Positions 31,807 to 41,485 of a stretch of 64,000 bases of DNA are shown here, in pieces (within the stretch, counting starts at the first letter, position 1; each line of letters begins with the position of its first letter). A model generated the notes under the pieces. That model did not search any database. It saw only the letters and a list, made by a program, of their open reading frames with translations, and had not been told where the DNA came from. This DNA is from Quatrionicoccus australiensis (GTDB lineage: Bacteria > Pseudomonadota > Gammaproteobacteria > Burkholderiales > Rhodocyclaceae), in NCBI RefSeq assembly GCF_020510425.1, contig NZ_JAHBAH010000001.1:1550001-1614000 (forward strand), in the 5' to 3' direction. Made by a program: the position numbers and the translations under genes.

Positions 31807-33845
31807 TGTCCATCCCGGGCCAACGTTCAAAGTGGGGCCAGCTCGGCGACGGCGCCGATATTGACGGCAACGAAATCGGGCAAGGCTTCAAGGCCGGGCT
31901 CAAAGTTGCCGCATACAGCATTGCAACCTTCACCGGCGCCTTCGCCATGTCCATGAAGGTGGCTTGTGGTGGCAGTGGCGAAACGAGCGAGTGGGCCCTG
32001 TATTGGAAGTACAACCTTGCCCGCGTGCTGTCCGCCATGCCGGGTGATGTTCCGTTTACACCTAGCGCCATGCTGTCCGGCAAAAGCCCAGCAGGGTTGC
32101 TGAAATCCGCGCAAATCTACCACGCCCATTTCGGTATCTCGCCGTACCTGGCCACCCTGCTTGCGCTGGGTGCAGCCAGTGCGGTGGGCTACTACCTGAT
32201 TAAGCGCTACCTGAAGAAAGGGGTAGAAGCGAACGCCGACGTATTCGTGCGCGGCGCGAAACTTAGCAGCGTGGAAGAAGTCATTGCCCGCGTACGTACC
32301 AAGGACCCTACAAAGGGGTGGCTCGGCGCCAGTGACTACACGTGGGTGGGGGGTATTCCTCTGGCCGCTGGCCGCGCGCAATACGGCATTTTGGTGGCCG
32401 GCGCCGTCGGCTCGGGCAAGACCACCGCGATGCTCTACCTCCTGGACCAGGTCACGGCCCGAGGTAAAACAATGGTGGTTTTCGACGTCGTTTGTGAGTT
32501 CACCGCGTTTTACTACCGGGAAGACACCGACGACGTGATTATGAACCCCCTGGATAAGCGGTTCCCGGGGTGGTCCATCTTCAATGAAATCCGGGAAAAG
32601 ACTGACCCCGACCAGCTGGCCGCGCTGTTTCTGCCTATCAAGGATGCGAACGATAACACCGAGGTGTATTTCAAAACGGGGGCCAAGATTGTCATTGCAT
32701 GGCTTATCAAGCTCTGTATTGAGCAAGGCACGCCGACGCAGACCGCGTTCAACAAATACGTGTTCAACACGAGCCACAAGGCCCTGCACAAGCTGGCAAT
32801 CGGTACACCGGCTGAAATGTATTTGGACCCAGAGGCCGGCGGAACAGGGGGAGCGGGTTTCATCACCAGTCTCCGTAATGCCCTTTATGTGCTCACCATG
32901 GTCAAGGACGGCCCCTTCTCGATTAAGGACTTTATCTGGAAGGGCGGCGACCGCCGTATGTTCATTCCGACCCCGGAAGCCTACGCAGAATTGCTGCAAC
33001 CGCTTACGGCAATGGTCTTTGGTGTGGCCATTCAAGCCAGCCTGGATAACCGGAAAATGGAACAGACGCCGGACGACAAAATCTGGTTCGTTGCGGACGA
33101 GTTCTCGTCGATGGGTCCGGTGCCATCCATCTATGCCTTGGCAACAAAAGGACGGAAGTTCGGCGCGCTCATGTTCGCTGGAATGCAGAGCTTGGTTCAG
33201 GTCAAGAAGGTCATGACACCGGACGATTCGGAGGCTTTCTTGAGCGTTATGCAGAACGTTCTGCTGATGAAAGTGGCGGACTCTGTAACCCAGGAACGCT
33301 TCTCGAAGGAAATCGGGAAGGCAGAAATGTGGCGCAAGTCCCGCGCAGCCAACTTTGGCGAAAACGACGCAAAGGATGGCCGCAGCATCAACGACAAGCG
33401 GGAAGAAGTACCAGTGGTCCTGCCTGCGGAAATCGGTGAACTTTCGCCCAATTCAGGGTTCTTGCGGCTGGCCGGCGGCTATGGCACTTGCTTCCTGAGC
33501 TGGCCTGGCTTCCGTCCGGAAAAGCAGTCCAAGGACCTGATTCAGATTGACGGCATGGAGCTGGACCCCTTCGCTAATGTCGGGAAGGTCAAGACAGCCC
33601 CCGAGGGTGACACAGGGGTGCGTACCAAAGCGGCACAACGGCTTGCAGCCGAGCTGGCCGCGGCGGGCACCGCTGCACAAGTGGAGGTGCGCGCTGACCA
33701 GGCTAACGAAGCCGCCGGTTACGTTGACCCGACGGAACCCAGCGATAGTCCGAACTTCCAGGACTTCAACGGCGACTATGTGCCGGACACCGAACCAGCG
33801 GTGGAGGAACAGAAGCCGCAAGCCACCCGCTACAAAATGCGGTAA
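31806..33845 (+). CDS. Type IV coupling protein (TrwB/TraD/VirD4 type)
   Basis: The 679-residue ATPase would bring the relaxase-DNA complex to the secretion channel. Two N-terminal membrane segments (near residues 20-45 and 110-135) precede Walker A AGAVGSGKTT (near 200) and Walker B WFVADEF (near 425). The following GPVPSIYALATKGRKFG fits the family. Lengths and layout are normal. It is coupled to the preceding accessory gene and precedes a MobF relaxase. Confidence 0.9.
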   Translation: MSIPGQRSKWGQLGDGADIDGNEIGQGFKAGLKVAAYSIATFTGAFAMSMKVACGGSGETSEWALYWKYNLARVLSAMPGDVPFTPSAMLSGKSPAGLLKSAQIYHAHFGISPYLATLLALGAASAVGYYLIKRYLKKGVEANADVFVRGAKLSSVEEVIARVRTKDPTKGWLGASDYTWVGGIPLAAGRAQYGILVAGAVGSGKTTAMLYLLDQVTARGKTMVVFDVVCEFTAFYYREDTDDVIMNPLDKRFPGWSIFNEIREKTDPDQLAALFLPIKDANDNTEVYFKTGAKIVIAWLIKLCIEQGTPTQTAFNKYVFNTSHKALHKLAIGTPAEMYLDPEAGGTGGAGFITSLRNALYVLTMVKDGPFSIKDFIWKGGDRRMFIPTPEAYAELLQPLTAMVFGVAIQASLDNRKMEQTPDDKIWFVADEFSSMGPVPSIYALATKGRKFGALMFAGMQSLVQVKKVMTPDDSEAFLSVMQNVLLMKVADSVTQERFSKEIGKAEMWRKSRAANFGENDAKDGRSINDKREEVPVVLPAEIGELSPNSGFLRLAGGYGTCFLSWPGFRPEKQSKDLIQIDGMELDPFANVGKVKTAPEGDTGVRTKAAQRLAAELAAAGTAAQVEVRADQANEAAGYVDPTEPSDSPNFQDFNGDYVPDTEPAVEEQKPQATRYKMR

Positions 33846-33851
33846 CAACCC

Positions 33852-33876
33852 AGGCCCCGAAAGGGGCCTTTTCTTT
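33852..33876 (+). terminator. Terminator after the coupling protein gene
   Basis: AGGCCCC-GAAA-GGGGCCT followed by TTTCTTTT. Confidence 0.75.
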
Positions 33877-33884
33877 TGCCGACA

Positions 33885-33918
33885 GGTAGCTGAGTAAATG
33901 AGTAAAGAGATAGCTACC
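33885..33918. repeat. GAGTA-type cluster
   Basis: GGTAGCT and AGCTACC enclose two direct TGAGTAAA words. Confidence 0.55.
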
Positions 33919-33926
33919 GAGGCACA

Positions 33927-34015
33927 GGCGCTAAAAGCCATCGCCAAGGTGGGCGTGTGGTTAGGGCTACTGCGCTGGCGCGCGTGACCAGCACCAACCC
34001 TATCGGCGAGCCGAC
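33927..34015. repeat. Dispersed palindrome, full copy C
   Basis: It runs from GCCATCGCCAAGGTGGGCG to CCTATCGGCGAGCCGAC, 20 bases before promoter copy 11. Confidence 0.55.
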
Positions 34016-34034
34016 CCAAAAATGCTGCGGCACC

Positions 34035-34064
34035 GCGCCTATGATTGCCGCTAAGTGGTTATAC
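34035..34064 (+). promoter_or_regulatory. Element promoter motif, copy 11
   Basis: Rightward. Spacer ATTGCCGCTAA; the relaxase starts 32 bases downstream. Confidence 0.8.
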
Positions 34065-34096
34065 GGAAGTATCCCTAATCACAAAGCACACCCACT

Positions 34097-37000
34097 ATGT
34101 ACAGCAAGTCAAAACTCACCTCCGCCGCCAAAACCATGGAATATCACCGCGACGCTTTCGAGCAAAGCATTGATAGCCCGGAAGCGTCCCAAGGCGAGCG
34201 TGTAACGGCTGTATATGCAGGCAAAGGCGCTGCTATGGCCGGGCTTACCGGCACCCCGCAGGCAGCCGACGTTGACCGCCTGCTGCGCGGCATCATTGCT
34301 GGTCAATCAGTGCAACATGGCTTTGACCAGGATACCGGTGCCTTCAAGCACTCCCCGGGCTTTGACTTGACGTACAGCCCGGACAAGACCGTTTGTATTG
34401 CAGCCGGCGTGCAAGGCGACGACGAGCGCATTAGCAAGGCTCTGCTGGCCTCTGCTGCCATTGGCGTTGAATATGCCGAGGCCAACGGTGCCTTCGTGCA
34501 AGACCGTGACGGCGAGCACAACACCGGCAACGTAGTGGCCCTTCTGGTGCTGCACAAGACTACGCGCATGGTCGACGGCCACGTGGACCCGCAATATCAC
34601 GTACATACCCTCTTTTTCAATATCACGTTTGACGGGCGCACCAACACCTGGCGCGCCGTGGACTTCCGCACGCTGATTAGCCCGGAGTTCCGCAAGGAAA
34701 TGGACCGGGTTACCGGCGCCGCCATGAATGGCATGCTGCAATCCTTTGGCTACGAAACCGAACCGAGCAAGAACGGCCTGGGTTCCGCCATCAAGGGCTA
34801 CACCGATGAGCAAGTTGCGGAGTTCTCTGGCCGTAGCGTGTTGCAGCGCGACCCGGAGCTGGCCCGTAAGGGCATTGACCCGGCCACCGCCAGCCAAGCT
34901 GAAAAGCAGTTTGCCATCCTGGCCAAGCGCGAGGACAAGTCACTGTTGCCCTGGTCCGAAATTCAAGCCGACTGGCACGAACGCGGCCTGAAGGTGGGCC
35001 TGGAGCTCAACGCTGCCCCTGGCTATACCCCGCCGGACCAGGAGCGCGTCAACGCTGCGGCGTCTATCGTTATCGACGCTTTGACCCATAACGTGTCCGA
35101 CGCAGTAGCCCTGCGTGAAGACCTGCACAACCGTGAAGACGTCAAAGCCGCTGTAAACGAACTGAAGGACGCATCGACAGCCGCCGAGCCGCTGAGCGTA
35201 TTTACCTGGAACAAGGAAATCCGCGGCATCGAGCCGGAAGCAACGCGCGAGCAAATCAAGTCCGCTACGGCAGAAGTCCTGGACTCTGGCGAGCTGCACA
35301 AGCACGAGAACGGCAAGTACAGTTCTGAGCCGGAGAAGGAATACAACGAGCGCAAGCAAGCCGAGGGCGAGAAAATCGAACGCGTGACGTATCAGCAGGT
35401 TGCTGATGAAGTTGCCAAGGCCGTTGCCGGTATGAGCGCGGCGCAAGAGCGCTATGCCGACTTGCGCCAGCAGCAACGCGACCTTGAAAAAGTCATGTCC
35501 CCGGAACAAGCCCGGAGCTTGCAGGACGACATCAAGGCTACCCGCGACGCATCCTCGATGACTAACAAAGGCATTGCAGCCAGCGTCCGTGAGAACCTGA
35601 AGTACGCCAAGACCGCCGACATCGAAAAGGCCATTACGGCACTGGTGGATTCCGACGTGTTGACCGCTAAGGGTGTCACAAACAAGTCCGGTGAAGCCGT
35701 GCGTGACAAGCAGGGCAACCAGCTTACGGCCTACACCCCACAACTGGATGAAGCACGCATGTACGAACGTGCATCCGCTGCCTTTGAGAAGGTGCTGTCC
35801 GCTGCCGAACGCGCCCGCGAGGACGTACAAAGCCACGTTGCTGATATGCAAGCCGTGACCGACAGCCGCGACTATCGCCGGGCCGGCGCCATTGCCGAAA
35901 ACATCCGTGGCGCTGAAAAGGTCATGTCTTCGACAGCGAAGGGGTGGCATTATCAAGTCAGCCAGGCTGCCCCTGGTGCGTCCAAGGAAATGGTACAGGG
36001 CCTTATTGACCGTGCCGTTTCTGCTGGCCGCCTGCATTCGCAAGTGGGCCGGCTGAGCGTCGAGACTGAAGCGCAGACGGACCGCCGCCTGAGCCAAGTC
36101 AAGGCACTCACCGCCAAAGGCAAGAGCGTTGACCGCGCCGTCAAGCAAGCTGAACGTAAGCAAGACCGCAAAGAACAAGCAGCCGAGCGCAAGCAAGAGC
36201 GCAAGGACCGCCAAGCCGCCTACGACCAAGCACGCGACGACCGAAAAAAGGCACGCATCGGCATGAGCGACGTCATGAAGGTGAAGCTGACAGGGAAGGT
36301 TTACCTTCTGGATAATTGGCTGACGGCCAGCACTCGGGACCAGGCCAAATACAAAGCCATTGACTGGCGCCTTGCCGTTGTTGTGAAGGCTATTTACGCC
36401 ACGGTGAAGGCCGGTCAGCTGACCGGCAAGCTGCTTATCGGCACCGGCCGCGCCGTACGTGGGGCTTATCGCCTTAACAAGGCCGTGGCTGAGCACCGCG
36501 CCGACAAGAAGCTGGCCGGCACCCTGGAGCCGCTGAAAGAGCGTCAACAGGTTGTGGCCGACTACCTGATAGTTGCTGAAAGCAAGCAAGCGTACGAGCG
36601 TGCCCAGAAGAACCTTGACGGCTTTACCGCTGAAAAGGCCAAGCTTACCAAGGCGCTGGAAACCGCAAAGGCCCAACACGAACTTATCAAGGCCGCGGGT
36701 GAGAAGGCGGGCGAGCAAAAGACCGAACAACACAATGTCGCTGAGAAGTTGAGCGAGGCGAAGGTGCGCGCCGCAGAACAAGACTTGGCCCACCACCTTG
36801 ACCGCGAGCAGAAGGCCACCATTGCGGCTGCCGAAGCTAAGTACGCGCTGGTCAAAGCAGAAGAAAAGACTGCGGGCTACGGGCACAAAGACCAGCCTGA
36901 AGCCCGGCACAGCGAGCAGCTGCGCGGCGAACATGCGCGCATCAGTGCTGCCATGGAAAAGGCCCAGGGTGCCCGCAACAAGCTGGACGCTGGCGAACGT

Positions 37001-38467
37001 GAGCGCGCCCAGGAAAAGTCACGCTACATCAATGCAACTCGTGGCGGCTACACTTTTGGCGAAGGCATGTCCCAGCGCCGTGCTGCGTTCACGCCGTCCG
37101 CCATCATCGGGCATCTCATGGTGCACTCGGGTAACAAGACGCTCGGCGACATCGGCATCAAAATGACGAAGGTCTCTACCGTGCGTGACCCGTGGGAGCG
37201 CGCCATTTCCGTGCCGCTGGCTACGTTCAGCAAGAGCATCAGCGTGCTGAATAAAGGCTACGCCGCAGTTGCTGAGCGGGTTGCCGCCCGAAACGAAGTC
37301 ACCGCCAAGGATGAGCGCATTGCCGTGTTTGCCGCGGCCATGACTGGCGACAAGCAAGCCGCTGCGAAGCTGGAAACCATGGTTGCCGACCGTCACGAAA
37401 CAGTTACCCGTGCTGCCGCCAAGGCAGAGCAGGCTTGGAAAACTGGCAAAGGTAGCGAGTACATGTCCCAGGCTGCCGACCGCAAAGAAAACCGCGTGAC
37501 GAGCCAAGAGGCACTGGACAAGCTTGCCCAGAAGCACGGCAAGGAAAAGTGGGATGGCGAGAGCTACAGCAAGCTGTTGACCAGCGACCTGACCACCGCC
37601 CGCAAACTGGCCAATGAAAGCAAGGATAGCCTGCGCGTAGCTGAACGTGACCTGAAGAGCGCCGAGAAGGCCGGTACTGCTACGACCGACCAACACGTTG
37701 CTGTACTTGCTGCCAAGGACAATGCCGACAAGCTGAGCATGCGTGCCGAGGCTGTTGCTATTGTGCAGCGCCAGTGGCTCGACGTGGACACCCGCCAATT
37801 CGAGAAAATCAATACGGCCGTCACGGACCACAAAGACAACTCAGCCCAAGCCGCGACCGTTGCCGCTGGCAAGACGCAAGACCTGTCCGAGCTGTACAAG
37901 CGGGACACGAAGACTGCGGAGCAAGGCAAGGACAAAGCCTGGTTTGCAGACGGTCCGCAGCCCAGCGCTGTTACGCCCAAGGACGTTGAGCAAATGACGG
38001 AAAAGCTGCGCGGCACCCCGGCCGCCAACGACCCCCAGGCCGCTGTTGATAGCTGGAAAGCCCATCTGCGCGGCGAAGGCCCGAACCCGGCGGAGCGTCC
38101 GACCAGCCCGGAAACGAAGGCACAAGCTGACGCCATCGTGGTCAACCTGCGTGAAAGTGGTGACCGTGCTGTTGAAGCTGCTGTTGCCGCGCACAAGGCC
38201 GAGCAGAAGCAAGACGGCAAGACGCTGGAAAAGTCCGTAGAACAAGGCGCCAAGGCGGAAGTTATCAACATTTCCGCGGCGACGAAGGAAAAGGTAGCCG
38301 AGTACGCCGACAAGCTGCGCAAGCCGGGCAAGCTGAATGCCGCTGCACAGCAGGAAGCACGTGCAGAGCGCAACCTGGCCCAAACGACCGGGCGTAGCCT
38401 GGACGAAGTGGGCCGCGGGCGTGAAGCAGCAGCACCCAAGCGTCGTGCAGCGTCGTACAGCTTCTAA
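34097..38467 (+). CDS. MobF-family (TrwC-type) relaxase without a visible helicase domain
   Basis: The 1456-residue protein should nick one strand at oriT and lead it into the recipient. The first 300 residues fit TrwC: a tyrosine in TMEYHRD near residue 17, FDLTYSPDKT (near 92), and the metal-binding histidines in LHKTTRM and QYHVHT (near 155-175). TrwC normally has further active tyrosines; here only one lies in the N-terminal motif. The rest is a very long alanine/lysine/glutamate-rich helical region with no Walker A, whereas TrwC and TraI carry a RecD-like helicase. Confidence 0.85.
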   Translation: MYSKSKLTSAAKTMEYHRDAFEQSIDSPEASQGERVTAVYAGKGAAMAGLTGTPQAADVDRLLRGIIAGQSVQHGFDQDTGAFKHSPGFDLTYSPDKTVCIAAGVQGDDERISKALLASAAIGVEYAEANGAFVQDRDGEHNTGNVVALLVLHKTTRMVDGHVDPQYHVHTLFFNITFDGRTNTWRAVDFRTLISPEFRKEMDRVTGAAMNGMLQSFGYETEPSKNGLGSAIKGYTDEQVAEFSGRSVLQRDPELARKGIDPATASQAEKQFAILAKREDKSLLPWSEIQADWHERGLKVGLELNAAPGYTPPDQERVNAAASIVIDALTHNVSDAVALREDLHNREDVKAAVNELKDASTAAEPLSVFTWNKEIRGIEPEATREQIKSATAEVLDSGELHKHENGKYSSEPEKEYNERKQAEGEKIERVTYQQVADEVAKAVAGMSAAQERYADLRQQQRDLEKVMSPEQARSLQDDIKATRDASSMTNKGIAASVRENLKYAKTADIEKAITALVDSDVLTAKGVTNKSGEAVRDKQGNQLTAYTPQLDEARMYERASAAFEKVLSAAERAREDVQSHVADMQAVTDSRDYRRAGAIAENIRGAEKVMSSTAKGWHYQVSQAAPGASKEMVQGLIDRAVSAGRLHSQVGRLSVETEAQTDRRLSQVKALTAKGKSVDRAVKQAERKQDRKEQAAERKQERKDRQAAYDQARDDRKKARIGMSDVMKVKLTGKVYLLDNWLTASTRDQAKYKAIDWRLAVVVKAIYATVKAGQLTGKLLIGTGRAVRGAYRLNKAVAEHRADKKLAGTLEPLKERQQVVADYLIVAESKQAYERAQKNLDGFTAEKAKLTKALETAKAQHELIKAAGEKAGEQKTEQHNVAEKLSEAKVRAAEQDLAHHLDREQKATIAAAEAKYALVKAEEKTAGYGHKDQPEARHSEQLRGEHARISAAMEKAQGARNKLDAGERERAQEKSRYINATRGGYTFGEGMSQRRAAFTPSAIIGHLMVHSGNKTLGDIGIKMTKVSTVRDPWERAISVPLATFSKSISVLNKGYAAVAERVAARNEVTAKDERIAVFAAAMTGDKQAAAKLETMVADRHETVTRAAAKAEQAWKTGKGSEYMSQAADRKENRVTSQEALDKLAQKHGKEKWDGESYSKLLTSDLTTARKLANESKDSLRVAERDLKSAEKAGTATTDQHVAVLAAKDNADKLSMRAEAVAIVQRQWLDVDTRQFEKINTAVTDHKDNSAQAATVAAGKTQDLSELYKRDTKTAEQGKDKAWFADGPQPSAVTPKDVEQMTEKLRGTPAANDPQAAVDSWKAHLRGEGPNPAERPTSPETKAQADAIVVNLRESGDRAVEAAVAAHKAEQKQDGKTLEKSVEQGAKAEVINISAATKEKVAEYADKLRKPGKLNAAAQQEARAERNLAQTTGRSLDEVGRGREAAAPKRRAASYSF

Positions 38468-38496
38468 GTAGTTACTCAGCTACTCACGGGCTACTC
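38467..38496. repeat. GAGTA-type cluster
   Basis: TAGTTACTCAGCTACTCACGGGCTACTC, here as TACTC on the plus strand, directly after the relaxase stop. Confidence 0.5.
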
Positions 38497-38611
38497 GTCC
38501 CCGCTTCGCCAAAGAGGTGACGCAGCAGCCCGCCTTCCCGCTGGTCCGGCGTGCACCGAAGACCACTAACCACCGCAAAGCCAGGCGCCGCGCGGGGGTT
38601 GACGCCTCCTA

Positions 38612-38639
38612 TTGACTTCGGCTAGTATCGTGGTATAAT
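38612..38639 (+). promoter_or_regulatory. Strong sigma-70 promoter
   Basis: TTGACT, 16 bases, TATAAT, with TGG in front of the -10. The best consensus promoter on this strand of the element. Confidence 0.75.
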
Positions 38640-38681
38640 AGGGTCATTGTTTAATACATCGAACACAAACGAGACAACAAA

Positions 38682-39068
38682 ATGACTAATCAAACCGCCC
38701 GCAACATCGCCAAAGACATCCTTCGCACCGGTGGCATCAACGACGACAACCGCCGCGTCAAAGTGCCGGTTGTCCGCAACACTGCCCTGTATGCCGGCAT
38801 TGCCCTGGCCGCCGTGGTGCTGCTGGCCACCATCGCCTTTGCCCAGGACTTCTTCGTGGTTGCCGCCCTGGCCGCCGCAGGCATCACGACCGTTGCCCAG
38901 AAGCTCAACAGCGTCAACCACGTCGTTGCCCGGGAGCAAGTCAAAATCGACTGCTTCGAGAAGCAACAAGCTGTCCCCATCAAGGCCGAGGCATTGCGCC
39001 GTGAGCTGAAGCTGGCCAGCGTCGAGCAAATCAACAACGACCTGCTGCACAAGCTTGCCGGTGAGTAA
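38682..39068 (+). CDS. Membrane protein of 128 residues, unknown
   Basis: Two membrane helices (ALYAGIALAAVVLLATIAF and FFVVAALAAAGITTVA) lie between a basic N-terminal tail and a helical cytoplasmic tail. It is expressed from a consensus sigma-70 promoter rather than from the element motif. Entry exclusion or envelope functions are possible but unproved. Confidence 0.6.
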   Translation: MTNQTARNIAKDILRTGGINDDNRRVKVPVVRNTALYAGIALAAVVLLATIAFAQDFFVVAALAAAGITTVAQKLNSVNHVVAREQVKIDCFEKQQAVPIKAEALRRELKLASVEQINNDLLHKLAGE

Positions 39069-39110
39069 GTGAGTATCGCGGTAGTTGAGTAGCTACCGTC
39101 TTACTTATCT
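39062..39110. repeat. GAGTA-type cluster
   Basis: GAGTAAGTGAGTAT is followed by CGGTAG-TTGAGTAG-CTACCG, an inverted repeat. Confidence 0.55.
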
Positions 39111-39119
39111 ACAGGCAAA

Positions 39120-39152
39120 GAAAAAGGCACCCTGAGAGATAGGGTGCCTTTG
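39120..39152 (-). terminator. Terminator of the 39188 unit
   Basis: AGGCACCCT and AGGGTGCCT pair around GAGAGAT; the A run on the left is a U tract on the minus strand. Confidence 0.7.
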
Positions 39153-39187
39153 GGAGAGAGAGAGAGCGGGTAAAACAGTGTTTGGCC

Positions 39188-39778
39188 TTAGCGTTTTTCC
39201 TTTCTCGATTGCATTTCACCGTATGCCTGTTCTTCACGCTGTACGATTGAAGACAGAACTGCGAGACGAACCAAGCATTCTTCCCTACGGCCCTGGCGCA
39301 TAAAGCCTTCCAGCTTCGAGCCAAAGTCCACGCGGACGCTGTTAGTACCAAGCAGCATGAAATACAGGCTGCAAACGTGACGGTAGAGAACCTGGTAACG
39401 ACCACGCCAGAACATCGCGCGGAACAGCTTGTCACCAATGTTTGCGGGGGCCCGGAGCAAGTCCGTATTCTGCTGCCGCAGTTCTTCCACCATTTTGAGT
39501 AGCGTACTGTACGAGCCGAGGGGGCTTTGTTCAGTACGGGTCAGCGTCACTGCTTCGCTTGAAGCCTTGTCACAAACGACGTTGCCGTCCTTCGTAACTG
39601 CGAGGTGCGTCACCCACTCAACTTCGTCACACTGGAATTCGCGTTTTTCTTGCTGCGCCCGGTATTCCGCGGCTAAGCCAGAAAACACTTTGTCCCAGTC
39701 ATCGCTGCTTTTCGCAAGTTCAGCGGCCATCGCCATCTTGCCCGCGAGTACCAGCGGATGAATTTGTGCTGCGTCCAT
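39188..39778 (-). CDS. Unknown protein of 196 residues
   Basis: The protein (MDAAQIHPLVLAGKMAMAAE) has no signal peptide; a moderately hydrophobic part (YRHVCSLYFMLLG) lies near residue 137. It is a single-gene unit behind promoter copy 12. Family not recognised. Confidence 0.5.
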   Translation of the reverse strand: MDAAQIHPLVLAGKMAMAAELAKSSDDWDKVFSGLAAEYRAQQEKREFQCDEVEWVTHLAVTKDGNVVCDKASSEAVTLTRTEQSPLGSYSTLLKMVEELRQQNTDLLRAPANIGDKLFRAMFWRGRYQVLYRHVCSLYFMLLGTNSVRVDFGSKLEGFMRQGRREECLVRLAVLSSIVQREEQAYGEMQSRKEKR

Positions 39779-39838
39779 GATATGCCCCTTGTAAAGTGTG
39801 TGTGTTGCCTATGTGTATAGTTTCTTGCCTACAAGTGG

Positions 39839-39868
39839 GTATAACCACTTACGCAAAACCAAAGGCGC
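39839..39868 (-). promoter_or_regulatory. Element promoter motif, copy 12
   Basis: The first box is GCGCCTTTG, one change from consensus. Spacer TTACGCAAAAC. The gene start lies 60 bases away, further than usual. Confidence 0.75.
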
Positions 39869-39919
39869 CCCGAGAGGCGCCAATGTGAAATATTTTTACA
39901 GGGGAGTGCGGGAGCCGGA

Positions 39920-41101
39920 CTACTGCTTTTGGCGAGCGCTTTTCTCAATCAGTGAGAGCCGGGCCACGGTGGCTTCAGCCCCTTTGACGTCATGCATGCC
40001 GAGCTGTACCTGGCCCCGCAGTTCAAGCACGGGCATCAGATAGCGCGGTTGCTTGGCGTACAGCTTTTCATACGCCGGCAACGCCAATTGAAGTTGTGCG
40101 GCGGCCGAAGCGTAGTCCCGCAACACGGTGTTCACTTTAGCCAGTTCAAACCGGGTACGCGCCGTGCGATTCAGCACATCCGGGTGCTGCTCGAAAGCGT
40201 GCACTGCGGTTTGCAGCAGAGGCAGCGCGCTTTGATAGTCCCGCTGCTCAAAATCGAACTTACCCAGGAAGTACGCCCCTTCTGCTGAGAGCGGGTGCGG
40301 CAGCGGAGCCACGTGCAGGTAAATGCTGAGTGAGTTAGCCAGCATGTCCCGCTGTTCGGCGCCGCGCAGGTAGTCATTCGCGTACTGGCGCATCAACTCA
40401 GCGACATCGCGCAGGCCTTCGTTCTCAGTCTTTGATACGGTAATCGTGCCGGGGTCCGCAGCAATCAGCTGGTCCACCAATTTGACGTGGGGCGCAAGTG
40501 CCAGTTGCATGGCATCAGCGAGCAGCGACTGCGCGCCGGCGCGGTCCCCTGCTTCTTCCAGGACGCCGACAAGGCCTTGCATCGGCTTTGCGAGCTTCGG
40601 CGAGTAGGCACCGTATTTCTTTTTGGCGTACTCAACGGACTGCTGAGCGAGGGTGCGGGCTTTGTCGGTTTCGTTCATAGCAAGCGCAGCATAGCCGCGG
40701 TTTGTGCGATTGACCAGCCAACTGCGAAAAAGCGTGTCATCGCTGGCCAAGGGGTCTTCGACATCGAGCAACCGGGTCAGTATTTTATCCGCGGCATCTT
40801 CATTTGCAGCGGCTTCAGCCTTGCGGCCCAAGTCACCAAACACGGTGCCAATGGTCGCCAACGCGCTGCCGCGTTGACGACTAAATGCGCCAAACTTCAG
40901 ACTTTCGGCGTCCAGTACACCACAATCTGCAAACGCTCGCTTGTAATCAGCAGCGTTGCGAGCATCCTGGCACTTGTCGAAAGCGGCCTTGTAGGCCGGC
41001 CAATCCCCGCCGGCAGCCGTGGCGAGGTTAGGGGCGAGCGACAGGCCCATTGCCATAGCAATAGCCATGGCGGCGTTAAGCGCTGTACGACGGGGCGACA
41101 T
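39920..41101 (-). CDS. Exported tetratricopeptide-like protein of about 393 residues
   Basis: The N terminus (MSPRRTALNAAMAIAMAMGL) is a signal peptide cleaved near ATA-AGGD. The mature protein shows repeated helical pairs, such as RGYAALAMNETDKARTLAQQ and the blocks near residues 260-330, that fit TPR-like repeats for protein contacts. It overlaps the end of the coiled-coil gene before it. ATG 41110 or 41131 are other possible starts. Confidence 0.6.
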   Translation of the reverse strand: MSPRRTALNAAMAIAMAMGLSLAPNLATAAGGDWPAYKAAFDKCQDARNAADYKRAFADCGVLDAESLKFGAFSRQRGSALATIGTVFGDLGRKAEAAANEDAADKILTRLLDVEDPLASDDTLFRSWLVNRTNRGYAALAMNETDKARTLAQQSVEYAKKKYGAYSPKLAKPMQGLVGVLEEAGDRAGAQSLLADAMQLALAPHVKLVDQLIAADPGTITVSKTENEGLRDVAELMRQYANDYLRGAEQRDMLANSLSIYLHVAPLPHPLSAEGAYFLGKFDFEQRDYQSALPLLQTAVHAFEQHPDVLNRTARTRFELAKVNTVLRDYASAAAQLQLALPAYEKLYAKQPRYLMPVLELRGQVQLGMHDVKGAEATVARLSLIEKSARQKQ

Positions 41102-41375
41102 GCTCAACATCCGGGGCGACGGACGAGCCAACTTCAGACCCAGCCGCCTGGGCGGCCTTCACCAAAGCGAGAGCCGCGCGCAGCTGACTTTCGGTGACGT
41201 CCGAGGTCAATTCAGAGCGGACAACTTCACCCAAACGACGACACTTCACGGCGTGTTCGTGGGCAAGTTCCTGCCCACGCTTACGACGCAGCGCAGCCAC
41301 TTTGAGCTGACATTTTTCCAGCTGAGCTTCGGCTTCAACCAATTGCTGGACGGTGGACTTCGAGGTACGAGGCAT
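41076..41375 (-). CDS. Small coiled-coil protein of 99 residues
   Basis: After a basic start (MPRTSKSTVQQLVEAEAQLE) comes a long charged helix up to residue 60, then a second helix. It has no membrane segment. First gene behind promoter copy 13 and partly overlapping the exported TPR-like gene. Unknown function. Confidence 0.5.
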   Translation of the reverse strand: MPRTSKSTVQQLVEAEAQLEKCQLKVAALRRKRGQELAHEHAVKCRRLGEVVRSELTSDVTESQLRAALALVKAAQAAGSEVGSSVAPDVEHVAPSYSA

Positions 41376-41443
41376 TTCACAATCTCCTACTGAGTAGATG
41401 AGTATTTAAGGGTTAGGGCTTACGCAACGTAAGATGTGCTTAC

Positions 41444-41473
41444 GTATAACCACCCGGCGCCGTTCATAGGCGC
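41444..41473 (-). promoter_or_regulatory. Element promoter motif, copy 13
   Basis: Spacer CCGGCGCCGTT. The 68-base leader contains a GAGTA pair at 41391 (TGAGTAGATGAGTAT), as in the parA leader. Confidence 0.8.
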
Positions 41474-41485
41474 CGGGTGTGGTTT

